Positions 25,146 to 34,118 of a stretch of DNA of 37,726 nucleotides are shown here, in pieces. Source of the stretch: a virus; IMG/VR virus record IMGVR_UViG_3300031673_000219, positions 1-37,726 of that record, one strand, 5' to 3'. How positions within the stretch are numbered: the stretch's first letter is position 1; each line of letters begins with the position of its first letter. The position numbers and the translations under genes are program-made. Below the pieces are notes generated by a model. That model worked only from the letters and a program-made list of their open reading frames with translations, was not told the DNA's origin and made no database searches.

Positions 25146-26531
25146 ATGCCTCTGTTTCAGCCACGCAACCGCGTTGAAATTCTGCGCACGATGATCGCGC
25201 GCATCGTCGCGCGCTCGGCACTTGTCGGACTTGAGCGCAACAGCGTGATCTACCACCTGCTCGCAGCAGCGGCAGACGAAGACGCGATGCAGTATTTTCA
25301 ACTCGCAAATTTGCGAGCGCTGTTTTCGATCGACAAGGCGACTGGCAGTGACTTGGATGAACGCGCATCGGAGATTCAACCGGCGACCATCACTCGGATA
25401 CTGAGCACGTTCGGCAGCGGCGACGTAACATTTACGCGCAACGGCACCGTGGGCGCGCTGCTGATCCCGGCAGGCACGTTGATCGCGGCGGAAGACTCGC
25501 TTGGGCAGATCAAGTTCCGCACTACAGTCAACGCCACGATCCCCAATGCGTCGGACACGATCACGGGCGTGCCTGTAATCGCGTTGGAAGCGGGCGTGCG
25601 TGGCAACGCGTCTGGTGGCACCGCTGTGCAGTTGGTCACGCGGATAACGTCCGTAATCGCTGTGACAAACCCAATTGCGTTTGCGGGCGGGTTTGATCGC
25701 GAAGACGACGAACACTTCCGCGCGCGGCTGAAGCTGTACGTGCAGGCACTGTCGCGGGGCACGCCGATCGCGATTCGCAGCTTTGCGCTGAACGTGAAGC
25801 TGATCTCTGGGCAGCGTGTGCAGTTCGCACGCGTCGTGGAGCCTGTACTGCCTACCGGATCGTTCATCGTGCGCATTGACGACGGCACCGGCACCACAGA
25901 TCAGTTTGACTCCACTTTCGTCGCAGTCGACGACGTGCTTCTGAATCCGGCGATCGGCGGCGAGACGTCGGTGTTCACGACGAACAAACCGATTCGTGAC
26001 GACGGTTCATTCCAGTTCTACGTCAACGCTGTGCTGCAAATACGCAACGTCGATTACGTATTGAACACTGCCAGTGGGCAGATCGAACTTACGGTGGCGT
26101 TGCTTGCTGGCGACGTGGCGGCGGCGCGCTACAGGTTCTACACGGGCCTGGTGCAAGAAACGCAACGCGTGATAGACGGCGATCCCCTCGCGCCGCTGAC
26201 GTATCCGGGTGTGCGCGCGGCAGGCACGCAGGCAATCGTGTTGCCCGCGTTCGCTGTGTTTCAATCCATTACAGCGAACGCGTCCGTGCTGGGCGACTAC
26301 GTTGCTTCGCTTGTGATCGCCAACGTAGTGACTGCGATCACGATCTACATCAACGGGCTCGACGTTGGGCAACCTGTGATCGTATCCGAGATCATACAGC
26401 GCTGTATGGACGTAGACGGCATGTATAATTTTCAGATCACCGATCTGTCTGGGACATTCCCAGCAACCGATCAACTCATGTTGCCTGATCAAGTAGCGCG
26501 CATAGCGGGCGGCAGCATCACTGTGACGTGA
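25146..26531 (+). CDS. Baseplate J-like protein (wedge), 461 aa
   Basis: ATG follows the previous TAG directly. The layout matches gpJ, Mu gp47 and T4 gp6 wedge proteins: an N-terminal helical part with SDLDERASE near residue 62, a strand-rich core (FTRNGTVGALLIPAGTLI near 95-110), 'AGVRGNASGG' near 150, and 'GGFDREDDEHFRARLK' near 190, the hallmark acidic-basic loop of the J family. It connects hub and outer baseplate. The order spike, wedge, J-like is a conserved contractile baseplate order. Confidence 0.85.
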   Translation: MPLFQPRNRVEILRTMIARIVARSALVGLERNSVIYHLLAAAADEDAMQYFQLANLRALFSIDKATGSDLDERASEIQPATITRILSTFGSGDVTFTRNGTVGALLIPAGTLIAAEDSLGQIKFRTTVNATIPNASDTITGVPVIALEAGVRGNASGGTAVQLVTRITSVIAVTNPIAFAGGFDREDDEHFRARLKLYVQALSRGTPIAIRSFALNVKLISGQRVQFARVVEPVLPTGSFIVRIDDGTGTTDQFDSTFVAVDDVLLNPAIGGETSVFTTNKPIRDDGSFQFYVNAVLQIRNVDYVLNTASGQIELTVALLAGDVAAARYRFYTGLVQETQRVIDGDPLAPLTYPGVRAAGTQAIVLPAFAVFQSITANASVLGDYVASLVIANVVTAITIYINGLDVGQPVIVSEIIQRCMDVDGMYNFQITDLSGTFPATDQLMLPDQVARIAGGSITVT

Positions 26532-26538
26532 GGTAATT

Positions 26539-27339
26539 ATGACTGCGCAAATAGTCACGAACAGCGGCGGCGGTCCTGTAGTCGGGACGATCACGTTGGA
26601 TGGACTGGACGTAAACACACCAGTCACTTGCACGAACCTAGACGATACGGGCGTGCTTGGCTGGCAGTGGGAATTGATCGACGTCCCGGCACCAAGTCCT
26701 ACGTTGAATCCGATCCCACCGCCCACGTATCTAAACGTGCGCGTAGTTGTGCCAGACGTTGCCGGGCACACAATTCTGGTGCGGCTCACGACGTACACGG
26801 ACGTTGCGCGCACGATCGTAGACGACGTGGATCAGGTTGCGATCCGCGTTAAGTTTTTGCAAACGGGCAACAACCCTCCGTTGGAGTGGGTGATCCCCGC
26901 TGCGCAAGAGACGTCGGAGTCGGATATGGCCCGTGGCTGGGCTACTGAAATGAATGCGGTGCTGCGCGACATTCGCGCATTGCTCAACGCTGCTACACGG
27001 TTCAACGAAGTTGTCCAAACCACAGACGCCACGCCCAACCCTTTCGCCACGTACACCACGACCGTCGATTCTCGCGTTATCGGCATGTCGTTCGTTGTGC
27101 TCGCTTACGATGTTGCGAACGATCTCTCTGCGCGGTTTGTCGTAGAGGTAACAGCCAAGCGAGACAGCTTTGGCGTGGTGTCGATCTTGGATGAGTACGT
27201 GACCGTCGTCTATCGCGACAACGCGCTCTGGGACGTGAACGTGTTCGCCGTGACACCGTATGTGCATATCGAGGTGACTGGCGACGTGGGCAACACGGTG
27301 GAGTGGCGGCTCGTAGGCGAGGTGCATGAGCATGGCTAA
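26539..27339 (+). CDS. Baseplate or tail structural protein, 266 aa
   Basis: GAGGT lies five to six bases before ATG 26539. The N-terminal half is strand-rich with an IgG-like look (VVGTITLDGLDVNTPVTC). The second half contains helical (GWATEMNAVLRDIRALL) and strand segments typical of baseplate periphery proteins. The ATG of the next gene lies within the last codons (27332 is upstream of the stop at 27339). Placement after J suggests a baseplate wedge or fibre-connector role; the family is not recognised. Confidence 0.55.
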   Translation: MTAQIVTNSGGGPVVGTITLDGLDVNTPVTCTNLDDTGVLGWQWELIDVPAPSPTLNPIPPPTYLNVRVVVPDVAGHTILVRLTTYTDVARTIVDDVDQVAIRVKFLQTGNNPPLEWVIPAAQETSESDMARGWATEMNAVLRDIRALLNAATRFNEVVQTTDATPNPFATYTTTVDSRVIGMSFVVLAYDVANDLSARFVVEVTAKRDSFGVVSILDEYVTVVYRDNALWDVNVFAVTPYVHIEVTGDVGNTVEWRLVGEVHEHG

Positions 27340-27820
27340 ACGATACGGCGCAGCAGAAATTTCGTCGCCTATCGCGCAGCGCATCGAGTTCGATTGCTCG
27401 GGACGACAGAACCTTGCAGGCGTTGCCAACCGTCTGATGCACCTGGCAGGCGGCGCACCCGCAGAGGTGCGTGACATTCGCGCCAATCACAATTACTTCG
27501 CCTACTGCACATTCGGAGTGTCTCAAGATAATCCAGGCGCTTTGGTGACGTGGAATCAAGGCATCCACGTAAGCGGCGGATACTGGAACGGTACGGCGTG
27601 GGCTCCGGTGCTGGGAGGATTCTTGGGCTGGCAAGGCGGCCCAAACGTGGGCGCGAACGCGCAAGCAAGCTACGTTTTGGACGGGGCAGACGGAGTGATT
27701 CAGATTAGGCAATCAACACACGCGAACGGCCAATACTTGTATGCGTGGGCCAGGGTGCTGATCATCGGAGCGCCGTACGACGTAGCAAACTTCCCCACTG
27801 GGACGCCCCACTTGCCATAA
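27332..27820 (+). CDS. Tail adhesin-region protein A, 162 aa
   Basis: ATG 27332 is preferred over 27326 because the product then begins MAKRYGAA, matching the start MPKRYGAA of the next gene, and GAGG lies nine bases upstream. The body is strand-rich with aromatic and Gly residues (VSGGYWNGTAWAPV, FLGWQGGPNVG), as in carbohydrate-binding or jellyroll-like fibre domains. It overlaps the previous gene by eight bases. It may be part of a duplicated adhesin family (see findings). Confidence 0.6.
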   Translation: MAKRYGAAEISSPIAQRIEFDCSGRQNLAGVANRLMHLAGGAPAEVRDIRANHNYFAYCTFGVSQDNPGALVTWNQGIHVSGGYWNGTAWAPVLGGFLGWQGGPNVGANAQASYVLDGADGVIQIRQSTHANGQYLYAWARVLIIGAPYDVANFPTGTPHLP

Positions 27821-27831
27821 GTTGATCGATC

Positions 27832-28194
27832 ATGCCTAAGCGATACGGAGCAGCAGTTACACAGCCGATTGAGGTGCCCTACGCGGCGTCACTGTCGCTT
27901 GACGTGTCACTACTCAGCAGCAAGGACTTTGAGATCGGGCTGCTCACCGGCAACTGCGATATCGCTTTGACTGGCGGATACGACGGCGCGGAAGGGCTGA
28001 TCAACGTCAGTCAAGACGGCACGGGGGGCTACGCGGTCACGATCGCTGCGGCTGGCCGCACGGAGATCAAGAGCGCGTCACTCGCATCGTTGACAGCAGC
28101 CCCGGAGCCAGGTGCTCATACGGTGTACTGGTATCGGTTCTACACGGTGAACGCTGTGGGTTACTTGCAAGTGTCAATGGATTACTTGGCGTAG
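27832..28194 (+). CDS. Tail adhesin-region protein B, related to A at its N-terminus, 120 aa
   Basis: Starts MPKRYGAAVTQPIE, strikingly like the previous gene's start. The rest is beta-rich (LSLDVSLLSSKDFEIGLLTG, YWYRFYTVNAVGYLQVSM). No Shine-Dalgarno is evident before ATG 27832. Probably a tail or fibre component; small size suggests a cap or adaptor. It ends 10 bases before the next ATG, whose Shine-Dalgarno (GGAGAG) starts in its stop codon region. Confidence 0.6.
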   Translation: MPKRYGAAVTQPIEVPYAASLSLDVSLLSSKDFEIGLLTGNCDIALTGGYDGAEGLINVSQDGTGGYAVTIAAAGRTEIKSASLASLTAAPEPGAHTVYWYRFYTVNAVGYLQVSMDYLA

Positions 28195-28204
28195 GAGAGT
28201 CAGC

Positions 28205-29284
28205 ATGACCAAGATTTTTAGTGATCCCTTCGCCACATACGGTGCAATCGCAGACCTCACCGCGAGTGGGTGGAGCGCAACGAACTGCACGTACAATGCC
28301 TCTGGAGGGCGCTTTGCTGGTCACGGATCGGTGGTAGCGCAAACGAGTGCATTGCTGACTAAGGGATTCGCAGCCATCAACGCGGGCGATAGTGTGTTTC
28401 TACAGTTTGCAATCAAATGGCTAGCAGGGACACGCAGCTTGACGTGTGTACTCGCACGATTCGGGAACAATAGCGGCGTCGATATCTGCGCGACAATCCG
28501 CCGCGCTCCTAATGACGCGATCCAAGTCTACGACGCTAACACGATGCTTGCTGGCGCTTCGGCGGGAGGGGTGTTGATCTCGGACGTTTGGCATGTGATC
28601 TGCGTGAAGGCGAAGATAGGCGATGGTGCTACCGGAACTTGCGATGTGTACGTGAATGATATGGCGACGCCGCTTCTCGCGCTGACGGGTTTGGACCTAA
28701 ACGGGCCGGGCGCTGCAAACGGGTGTGACTTCGTTGGTATCGAATCGACTGTGGTAGGCGTCAACAATGTTGTCGGGCATCTATGGAACATGAGCGAGCC
28801 GTTTATTTGGTCGTCTACGGGCGGCGGCGTATGGGGATCGCCCATTGGTGACAAGAAGCACATATCGCTCTTGCCAACGAGTGATAGCGCGGCCGCATGG
28901 ACGGAGAACGGCGGTGGTCCCGCTGGACGCTTTGAGAAAGTGAACGATACGCTCGGCGCTCTGCATGACGCTGACGGCACCTACAACTCTACAGCCTTGG
29001 CCGCAGTCGTTGACGAGTTTGGGCTTGAAAATACGCCCGCCGGAGCGTCTGGGATCATCGGCGTACTCAGCATGATTTCACATAAGAAATCAGACGGAGG
29101 TGCGCCGCCGGGAACGCTCAATCACAGGATCTATTCAAACGCGACTGCTGCTTTGATTCCGTGCGCGGTCCCGACAGTTATCTACGCCAACGACTTCGCG
29201 CAGTTTGACCTCGACCCGAATGGTAATATCGCCTGGACACCAGGAGCCGTTGATGCGCTAAAGGCAGGGTACTCAAACCCATGA
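28205..29284 (+). CDS. Tail fibre/adhesin protein with jellyroll-like domain, 359 aa
   Basis: ATG 28205 follows GGAGAG by about seven bases. The sequence resembles concanavalin/laminin-G-type jellyrolls used by phage receptor-binding proteins: SDPFATYGAIADLTASGW at the start, 'FLQFAIKWLAG', 'VYVNDMATPLLALTGLDLNG', and a C-terminal 'WTPGAVDALKAGYSNP' typical of phage tail proteins ending 'WT...in.L.aG'. It probably binds host surface sugars. The stop overlaps the next ATG (ATGA). Confidence 0.6.
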   Translation: MTKIFSDPFATYGAIADLTASGWSATNCTYNASGGRFAGHGSVVAQTSALLTKGFAAINAGDSVFLQFAIKWLAGTRSLTCVLARFGNNSGVDICATIRRAPNDAIQVYDANTMLAGASAGGVLISDVWHVICVKAKIGDGATGTCDVYVNDMATPLLALTGLDLNGPGAANGCDFVGIESTVVGVNNVVGHLWNMSEPFIWSSTGGGVWGSPIGDKKHISLLPTSDSAAAWTENGGGPAGRFEKVNDTLGALHDADGTYNSTALAAVVDEFGLENTPAGASGIIGVLSMISHKKSDGGAPPGTLNHRIYSNATAALIPCAVPTVIYANDFAQFDLDPNGNIAWTPGAVDALKAGYSNP

Positions 29285-29481
29285 CCGATACTCGCGTCAC
29301 AGCAGACGTTATATCCGCGATCGGTGAGGGCGCGGTTTCGACTCGCGTCACTGCTGACGTTATATCCGCGATTGGCGAGGGCGCTGTCGAGACTCGCGTC
29401 ACTGCTTACGCAGTGTTCGCCATTGCCGATGCGTACTCACCGCGCATGTTTTACCGTGGCATGATGTTGCTGGGCGCATGA
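29281..29481 (+). CDS. Short repeat protein with 17-residue repeats, 66 aa
   Basis: ATG overlaps the previous TGA. The product is little more than two full and one decayed copy of TRVTADVISAIGEGAVx (17 residues), followed by a short hydrophobic end (RMFYRGMMLLGA). The repeat is similar in style to 'aRVTq.v.Ev' repeats seen in phage tail or baseplate proteins. It may be an assembly or attachment peptide for the adjacent adhesins. The stop overlaps the next ATG. Confidence 0.6.
   Translation: MTDTRVTADVISAIGEGAVSTRVTADVISAIGEGAVETRVTAYAVFAIADAYSPRMFYRGMMLLGA
29290..29432 (+). repeat. 51-base tandem direct repeat, about 2.8 copies
   Basis: Units start ACTCGCGTCAC at 29290, 29341 and 29392, so the period is exactly 51 bases (17 codons). 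The first two units are very similar; the third is diverged in its second half. It makes up most of the small repeat protein. Confidence 0.85.
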
Positions 29482-29972
29482 CTAATCCAAACTGCAAACC
29501 ACCGATCGTGTTGCGCGGCCCGCCTGGCGTGGGCACCCAAGGCCCGCCCGGCAAGCAAGGCCCGCCCGGCAAGTCGGGGGCAGCCGGTGCGCGGGGCTGT
29601 AGCGGCAAGGACGGTGCTCCAGGCGACCGTGGTCCACGCGGCGCGAATGGCACTGGTGGCAGCACGCAGTCGATCACAAACAAGGGCATGCCCGCCGTCG
29701 TGACGACAGCGGATAGCGATCTGGCTTGCGCGATTGCCGTGCAGCAGCAGCCTGCGGCGGGTAGTTGGGTCGGCGTCGCGGTAAACGGCATTGTGTGCGA
29801 AGTCGGCAACGCGACAAAAATTGGGTGCGAGTGCTTTTTTTCTGGGAATGGTGGCGTTACTCCACGCCCGCAAGGTAGTGTGCAACTCGGTGACTTGCTC
29901 TATTGGGTAGGCACCACAGCGTTTTATCAACTAGATACCGTTGACGAGATCGACTTCATTTACGAGGTGTAG
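29478..29972 (+). CDS. Collagen-like tail protein with shared C-terminal domain, 164 aa
   Basis: ATG overlaps the previous stop. Residues about 13-60 are Gly-X-Y collagen-like repeats (GPPGKQGPPGKSG, GKDGAPGDRGPRGANG), a trimerising fibre stalk used by phage tail fibres. After a short linker the C-terminal about 90 residues form a compact domain (GIVCEVGN, CECFFSGNGG, LYWVGTTAFYQLDTVDEIDFIYEV) that is related to the end of the next gene's product. It is likely a small fibre with a trimeric tip domain. Confidence 0.7.
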   Translation: MTNPNCKPPIVLRGPPGVGTQGPPGKQGPPGKSGAAGARGCSGKDGAPGDRGPRGANGTGGSTQSITNKGMPAVVTTADSDLACAIAVQQQPAAGSWVGVAVNGIVCEVGNATKIGCECFFSGNGGVTPRPQGSVQLGDLLYWVGTTAFYQLDTVDEIDFIYEV

Positions 29973-29975
29973 ACA

Positions 29976-30770
29976 ATGGCCCAGCGCACGCGTGGAAAAC
30001 AGATCACCGGCATCCTTCGACCGGACGTGGCTATCCCTTGGACAGTCAACCAGGATGCAGGATCGCAGAAACTCGCCAACCTTGGCGCACCCACGGTCGG
30101 CACCGATGCTGCGCGTTTGCAGGACGTGCAGTCGATCCCGTGGAAGCAAGTTTGCAAGACTTCCACGACCGCAAACATCGCGCTGACCGGCGAACAGACG
30201 CTCGACGGAATCCTCACAAGCACGAGTCGCGTGCTTGTGCGGGTACAGACTGCGACAGAAGAGAACGGTATCTATGTGTCAGCGGCGGGCGCGTGGACGC
30301 GTGCTGCGGACAACGACAGCGCAGCCGAAATGAACGGCGCTGTCGTATCTGTAGCTGAAGGCACGCTCAACGCAGACAAGCGATTCGCGCAGACCGAAGA
30401 GGTAGCCACGCTCGGCGTCGATCCGGTGACGTGGGTCGATATCGGAACTGGCGGCGCTGCTGCATATCCGACTGCCAGCAACAAGGCCATGACAGCATCG
30501 GTCACGGCGGCTGACTTTCAGATTGCGACTGCGACTACGCTGGCGACGACTCCGACTGGCGACGGCATGGTGCAAGTCGTGATCAACGGGCTCACCGCAG
30601 AACTTGGGCAGGGCGTCAAAACGAAGGACTGTTACTTCAGTGTTGACGGCGGCACGACGGCTCGCGCTATCGCAGCAATCGCGGCGGGCGATTCGTTGTA
30701 TTGGGTCGGTTCGGTAGCCGGATACGAGCTTGACGCAACGGATCGGATCGACTTCATCTACACGGTGTAA
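29976..30770 (+). CDS. Tail fibre protein sharing a C-terminal domain with its neighbour, 264 aa
   Basis: ATG 29976 lies three bases after the previous stop, with GAGG nine bases upstream. Residues about 60-155 match a common phage fibre module (ALTGEQTLDGILTSTSRVLVR, ENGIYVSAAGAWTRAADNDS, VDPVTWVDIGTGG). The C-terminal about 90 residues match the adjacent collagen-like protein's end (LYWVGSVAGYELDATDRIDFIYTV). It is probably part of the side tail fibre or its adhesin tip. Confidence 0.65.
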   Translation: MAQRTRGKQITGILRPDVAIPWTVNQDAGSQKLANLGAPTVGTDAARLQDVQSIPWKQVCKTSTTANIALTGEQTLDGILTSTSRVLVRVQTATEENGIYVSAAGAWTRAADNDSAAEMNGAVVSVAEGTLNADKRFAQTEEVATLGVDPVTWVDIGTGGAAAYPTASNKAMTASVTAADFQIATATTLATTPTGDGMVQVVINGLTAELGQGVKTKDCYFSVDGGTTARAIAAIAAGDSLYWVGSVAGYELDATDRIDFIYTV

Positions 30771-30772
30771 TA

Positions 30773-31519
30773 GTGGTCGCTCGCTTCCGACCAAAGCAAG
30801 TTGCTGGCAGCGTCCAAGCGTTTTCAACGCATGGTGCGGACGTTGCCAGCGCAGCCACGATCGATCTCAGCGCAGCCACCGGGAATCTGGTGGACGTAAC
30901 CGGCACCACCACCGTCACAGCGATCACGTTAGCTGACGGGCACGAAAGCGTGGTGCGGTTCACCGGGGCGCTGGTGCTCACGCACGGCGCGTCGCTGGTC
31001 CTTCCCGGCGCTGCGAACGTCACAACGGTCGCTGGTGACTTCGCGGTGTTTCGCGGGTACGCAGCGGGCGTGGTGCGGTGCATGTACTACGTGCGCTCTG
31101 CCCGGACACCGGATGCGGCGCTACTGCGCGACGGATCGCTTGCGATGCTCGGCGCGCTGGCGATGGCCGATTTCAACATCACCGCAGCTAAGACGGTGAC
31201 ATTCGGCGCTGCGCCGGATGCGCAGACAACGGGCGGCGCGGTGACTATCGACTGGTCTGCTGGTCAGAAGCACACGCTCACCCTGAGTAGTAACGCCACC
31301 AGCGTTGCGTTCACAGCCCCTCCGGGTATCGGCAACTTCATGTTGGTGATCAAGCAAAGCGGTGCGGCCAACTTCACAGTGGCGGGTTGGGCTGCGAGCG
31401 TGAAGTGGCCTGGTGGAACTGCTCCGGTGATCACGACGGGCTCGGGCAAGGTGGACGTGCTTTCGTTCTACTGGGACGGCACCGACTATTGGGGCCAGTA
31501 CGCTCAGAACTTCCTGTGA
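30773..31519 (+). CDS. Tail fibre/adhesin protein, 248 aa
   Basis: GTG 30773 is two bases after the previous stop, with no clear Shine-Dalgarno, so coupling is likely. The sequence is entirely strand-rich, with short hydrophobic repeats (TIDLSAATGNLVDVTGTTTVT; HTLTLSSNATSVAFTAPPG; YWDGTDYWGQYAQNFL at the end), typical of phage fibre shaft and tip domains. A specific receptor cannot be assigned. Confidence 0.6.
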   Translation: MVARFRPKQVAGSVQAFSTHGADVASAATIDLSAATGNLVDVTGTTTVTAITLADGHESVVRFTGALVLTHGASLVLPGAANVTTVAGDFAVFRGYAAGVVRCMYYVRSARTPDAALLRDGSLAMLGALAMADFNITAAKTVTFGAAPDAQTTGGAVTIDWSAGQKHTLTLSSNATSVAFTAPPGIGNFMLVIKQSGAANFTVAGWAASVKWPGGTAPVITTGSGKVDVLSFYWDGTDYWGQYAQNFL

Positions 31520-31526
31520 GTTTTGC

Positions 31527-32204
31527 ATGAAGCCGATCAGTGTACGTACGCGCGGGGCATGGACGGTGGCGGGCGGTGTATCCGCCCTTGCCGCGCTGCA
31601 AGACGAAGACGACGCAACGGGCGGTGTGCTCAATCCCGCGACTGTTGGCGATGGCTTCATTTGCCGCATGGCGGCAAGCGGATACCCCGTAGTAGGCGAT
31701 CTGACGTTGACGGTGCGTGGCCGTCGTGTCGGTGCATCTATGTCCGTGGAGTTCGGCGTTGTCACTGGAGATCCCGGCGACGGCGGTGCGCTCAAGACGC
31801 TGCTGAAGGACACAGTGGTTGTGCCCAACTCCATCACAACGCTGACGAGAGTTTGGCCTGCCACCAAGCAACACCAACTCCGCGATGCGGATAACGTGTG
31901 GTTTGGTTTGCGTGTGACAGCGGCGGGCGGCACGTCGCAGCTTCAGATTGCAACGCTGGACCTTTCGTTCTCGGCAGTTGATCCAGTGGGTGCATGGAAC
32001 GCAGACCTGGACGCACAGCCGGATAGCACTTTGACGTGGTTACGGATGGGCGATGGCCGCGCTCGGCAAGGGATGCGAATCAACGGCGAGTGGTACGCGC
32101 CTGACGGAGTGACGCCGATTGAACGTGATCGCTCTGGCCTGCCTGAAGACGTTGACGGCAAGCGCGAGGCGTCGCGTTGGGTTGACGGCTGGGGGCCGGT
32201 CTAA
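31527..32204 (+). CDS. Tail/fibre-region protein, 225 aa
   Basis: ATG 31527 lies seven bases after the previous stop, with weak ribosome binding. The sequence mixes strands (SVRTRGAWTVAGGVSALAAL, LTLTVRGRRVGASMSVEFGV) with a C-terminal basic, Trp-containing tail (WLRMGDGRARQGMRING). It may be an adhesin or a chaperone for the next large gene; not recognised. Its stop overlaps the next ATG (TAATG). Confidence 0.55.
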   Translation: MKPISVRTRGAWTVAGGVSALAALQDEDDATGGVLNPATVGDGFICRMAASGYPVVGDLTLTVRGRRVGASMSVEFGVVTGDPGDGGALKTLLKDTVVVPNSITTLTRVWPATKQHQLRDADNVWFGLRVTAAGGTSQLQIATLDLSFSAVDPVGAWNADLDAQPDSTLTWLRMGDGRARQGMRINGEWYAPDGVTPIERDRSGLPEDVDGKREASRWVDGWGPV

Positions 32205-34102
32205 TGGCAATCCCCACAGTAGAAGGCGCAGCAAGCGCACAGACGAACAGCGGCACGACCGTCACGGTGGACATATCGACCATCGACGGCGGCGCTGCGC
32301 CTTCAGTTGGCGACTTGCTGTTGGCGGTTTGCACGATTGACGGCTCGCTTGGAACCGTCAATGAGCATATCCGAATCACAAGCAGCGAAGGCAAGTGGCA
32401 TCGCGTCAACAACTGTCACAACTTTTCCCGCTCGGGGATGTTCTATAAGTTCCGTGAGAGCGGCGACGACAACACCGTAGACTTCGTGTCGCTGATCGGC
32501 TCAAGCGAACAGATCATTGCGGGCATTATCTGTGTGCGCGGCGTAGACACGGCGCAGCCGATCGCTAGGTACTCGCAGAACCTAATCACTGACGACGTTC
32601 CGGTTTGTCTCGCAGAGACAACGCCAGTCGCAGATTGCTTGGCGCTCGCCTGGTACACCGTTGACGATGATATTTGGGGAACGGAAACTCCACCGGCAGG
32701 GTGGACCGAGCACATAGATACGATCACTAACGATAGCGGCATGTATGCGTTCTCCCAAGGCTTCGCGTCGGCGTCCACGAGCACGGGCACGGCGGCGCTG
32801 TCAGATCAAGGCGCTGGAACTGACGGCATCGTTGGTCGGATGATTGTCCTACAGCCGCCGCAGCCGATCAACGCCAAGGACGTTCGCACTAAGGCTGGCT
32901 CATTCCTATCGGCTACCGCGACCGGTAATCAGGACATTACGGGTTTTGGTTTCGACGTGAAGGCGCTCATCCTGTGGACCACCGCAGCCGATGCCGGTCC
33001 TAACGCGAACGCCACATACTCGCACGGCATCGGCGCTGACGATGGTGTGACCGGCGTGCAGCAACGGTACGTCGGCGCGTGGCACACAAGCGGTGGAGTG
33101 AACGAGGCGGGATACAGCGGCATCGGTGAAATCCTCAAGGTCTACCAGAGCGCCAACAGCACGCTCGCGTCGCCCAACTCGTCGGCGGTCTACAGCAAGA
33201 TCACGGATGGGTTCAGGCTCAATTGGGCAACGGCTGAAGGGACAGCGAGGCGCGTTCACTACATCGCGTTCGGCGGTGCCGACTTCCGCGCCACCGTGAT
33301 CTCGGAAGCAGGCAACACGTCACCAGTGACCGGCTTGCCGTGGCGTCCACATGCGGCTCACGTTGTCAGTCAATGCCTCAACTCCAACGCCGACCAAATC
33401 CGCACCACGGCTGGGCTAGTGTCGTTGGGGTGGATCGACTTCCAGTCAGGCGGCTCGTGGTGCGTGGCAATGAACACGAACGACGGTAACCAACCGCAGT
33501 TCACATTCCGCGACAGTGCATTCATGGGGCAGGTCGATGCCGGGGCGCTGACGTATGAACTGATCTACAGACAGACCACCTCTGACGGCTGGACGTGGAC
33601 CAACAGCAACGCCGACTTCTTCTTCGCGCTGTGCATGAACTTCGATGCGGCTGGTACTGGCACCACCTTCCCGTTCGACGTGTCGTTCGATGAGTCTGAC
33701 GCGAGCGGCACGAACGGCGCTGATCAAACGCTGCCAGTATTCAACGCTGGCAAGACGATCCAGGCTCGCCACGTCGCAATGACGCAGAACGGTACAGACA
33801 TAGACTCCGCAGCAGCCAGCTATTCGCTGGGCTGGGTCAACAGCGACTTGACTCAATACGTCGTGGGCGTCGGCAAGACTGGCAACGTCAGCGAGAAAGA
33901 ATGGATCGCTGATCACGCCTTGGTATCCGGCACGGCTGGCAACCTGGACACAACGGCGAAGCAAGGCTCATTCACCAGCAAAGACATGATCGACTGGTCG
34001 ATCAATAACAGCACCTACTACATGCTAGGTCTGTTCACGATGGGGCAAGGGTTAGATCCCAACGCGCAGCAGAAGCCAATCTTTTTCGGGTGTAACTTTT
34101 AG
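32204..34102 (+). CDS. Large tail fibre-like protein, 632 aa
   Basis: ATG overlaps the previous stop. The protein consists of beta-rich segments throughout, with repeated small motifs such as 'GTGTAALSDQGAG', 'FGFDVKALILWTTAADAGP' and a C-terminal 'SINNSTYYMLGLFTMGQG'-type domain. No collagen-like or catalytic motif is visible. Its length and position in the fibre block suggest a receptor-binding fibre; enzymatic (lyase) activity is not supported. Confidence 0.55.
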   Translation: MAIPTVEGAASAQTNSGTTVTVDISTIDGGAAPSVGDLLLAVCTIDGSLGTVNEHIRITSSEGKWHRVNNCHNFSRSGMFYKFRESGDDNTVDFVSLIGSSEQIIAGIICVRGVDTAQPIARYSQNLITDDVPVCLAETTPVADCLALAWYTVDDDIWGTETPPAGWTEHIDTITNDSGMYAFSQGFASASTSTGTAALSDQGAGTDGIVGRMIVLQPPQPINAKDVRTKAGSFLSATATGNQDITGFGFDVKALILWTTAADAGPNANATYSHGIGADDGVTGVQQRYVGAWHTSGGVNEAGYSGIGEILKVYQSANSTLASPNSSAVYSKITDGFRLNWATAEGTARRVHYIAFGGADFRATVISEAGNTSPVTGLPWRPHAAHVVSQCLNSNADQIRTTAGLVSLGWIDFQSGGSWCVAMNTNDGNQPQFTFRDSAFMGQVDAGALTYELIYRQTTSDGWTWTNSNADFFFALCMNFDAAGTGTTFPFDVSFDESDASGTNGADQTLPVFNAGKTIQARHVAMTQNGTDIDSAAASYSLGWVNSDLTQYVVGVGKTGNVSEKEWIADHALVSGTAGNLDTTAKQGSFTSKDMIDWSINNSTYYMLGLFTMGQGLDPNAQQKPIFFGCNF

Positions 34103-34118
34103 CGAGCAAGGTGTTGTC

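Noticed and set aside
29290-29432. 51-base repeats as a CRISPR-like array
   Set aside because: Repeats are contiguous without spacers, in frame and coding.
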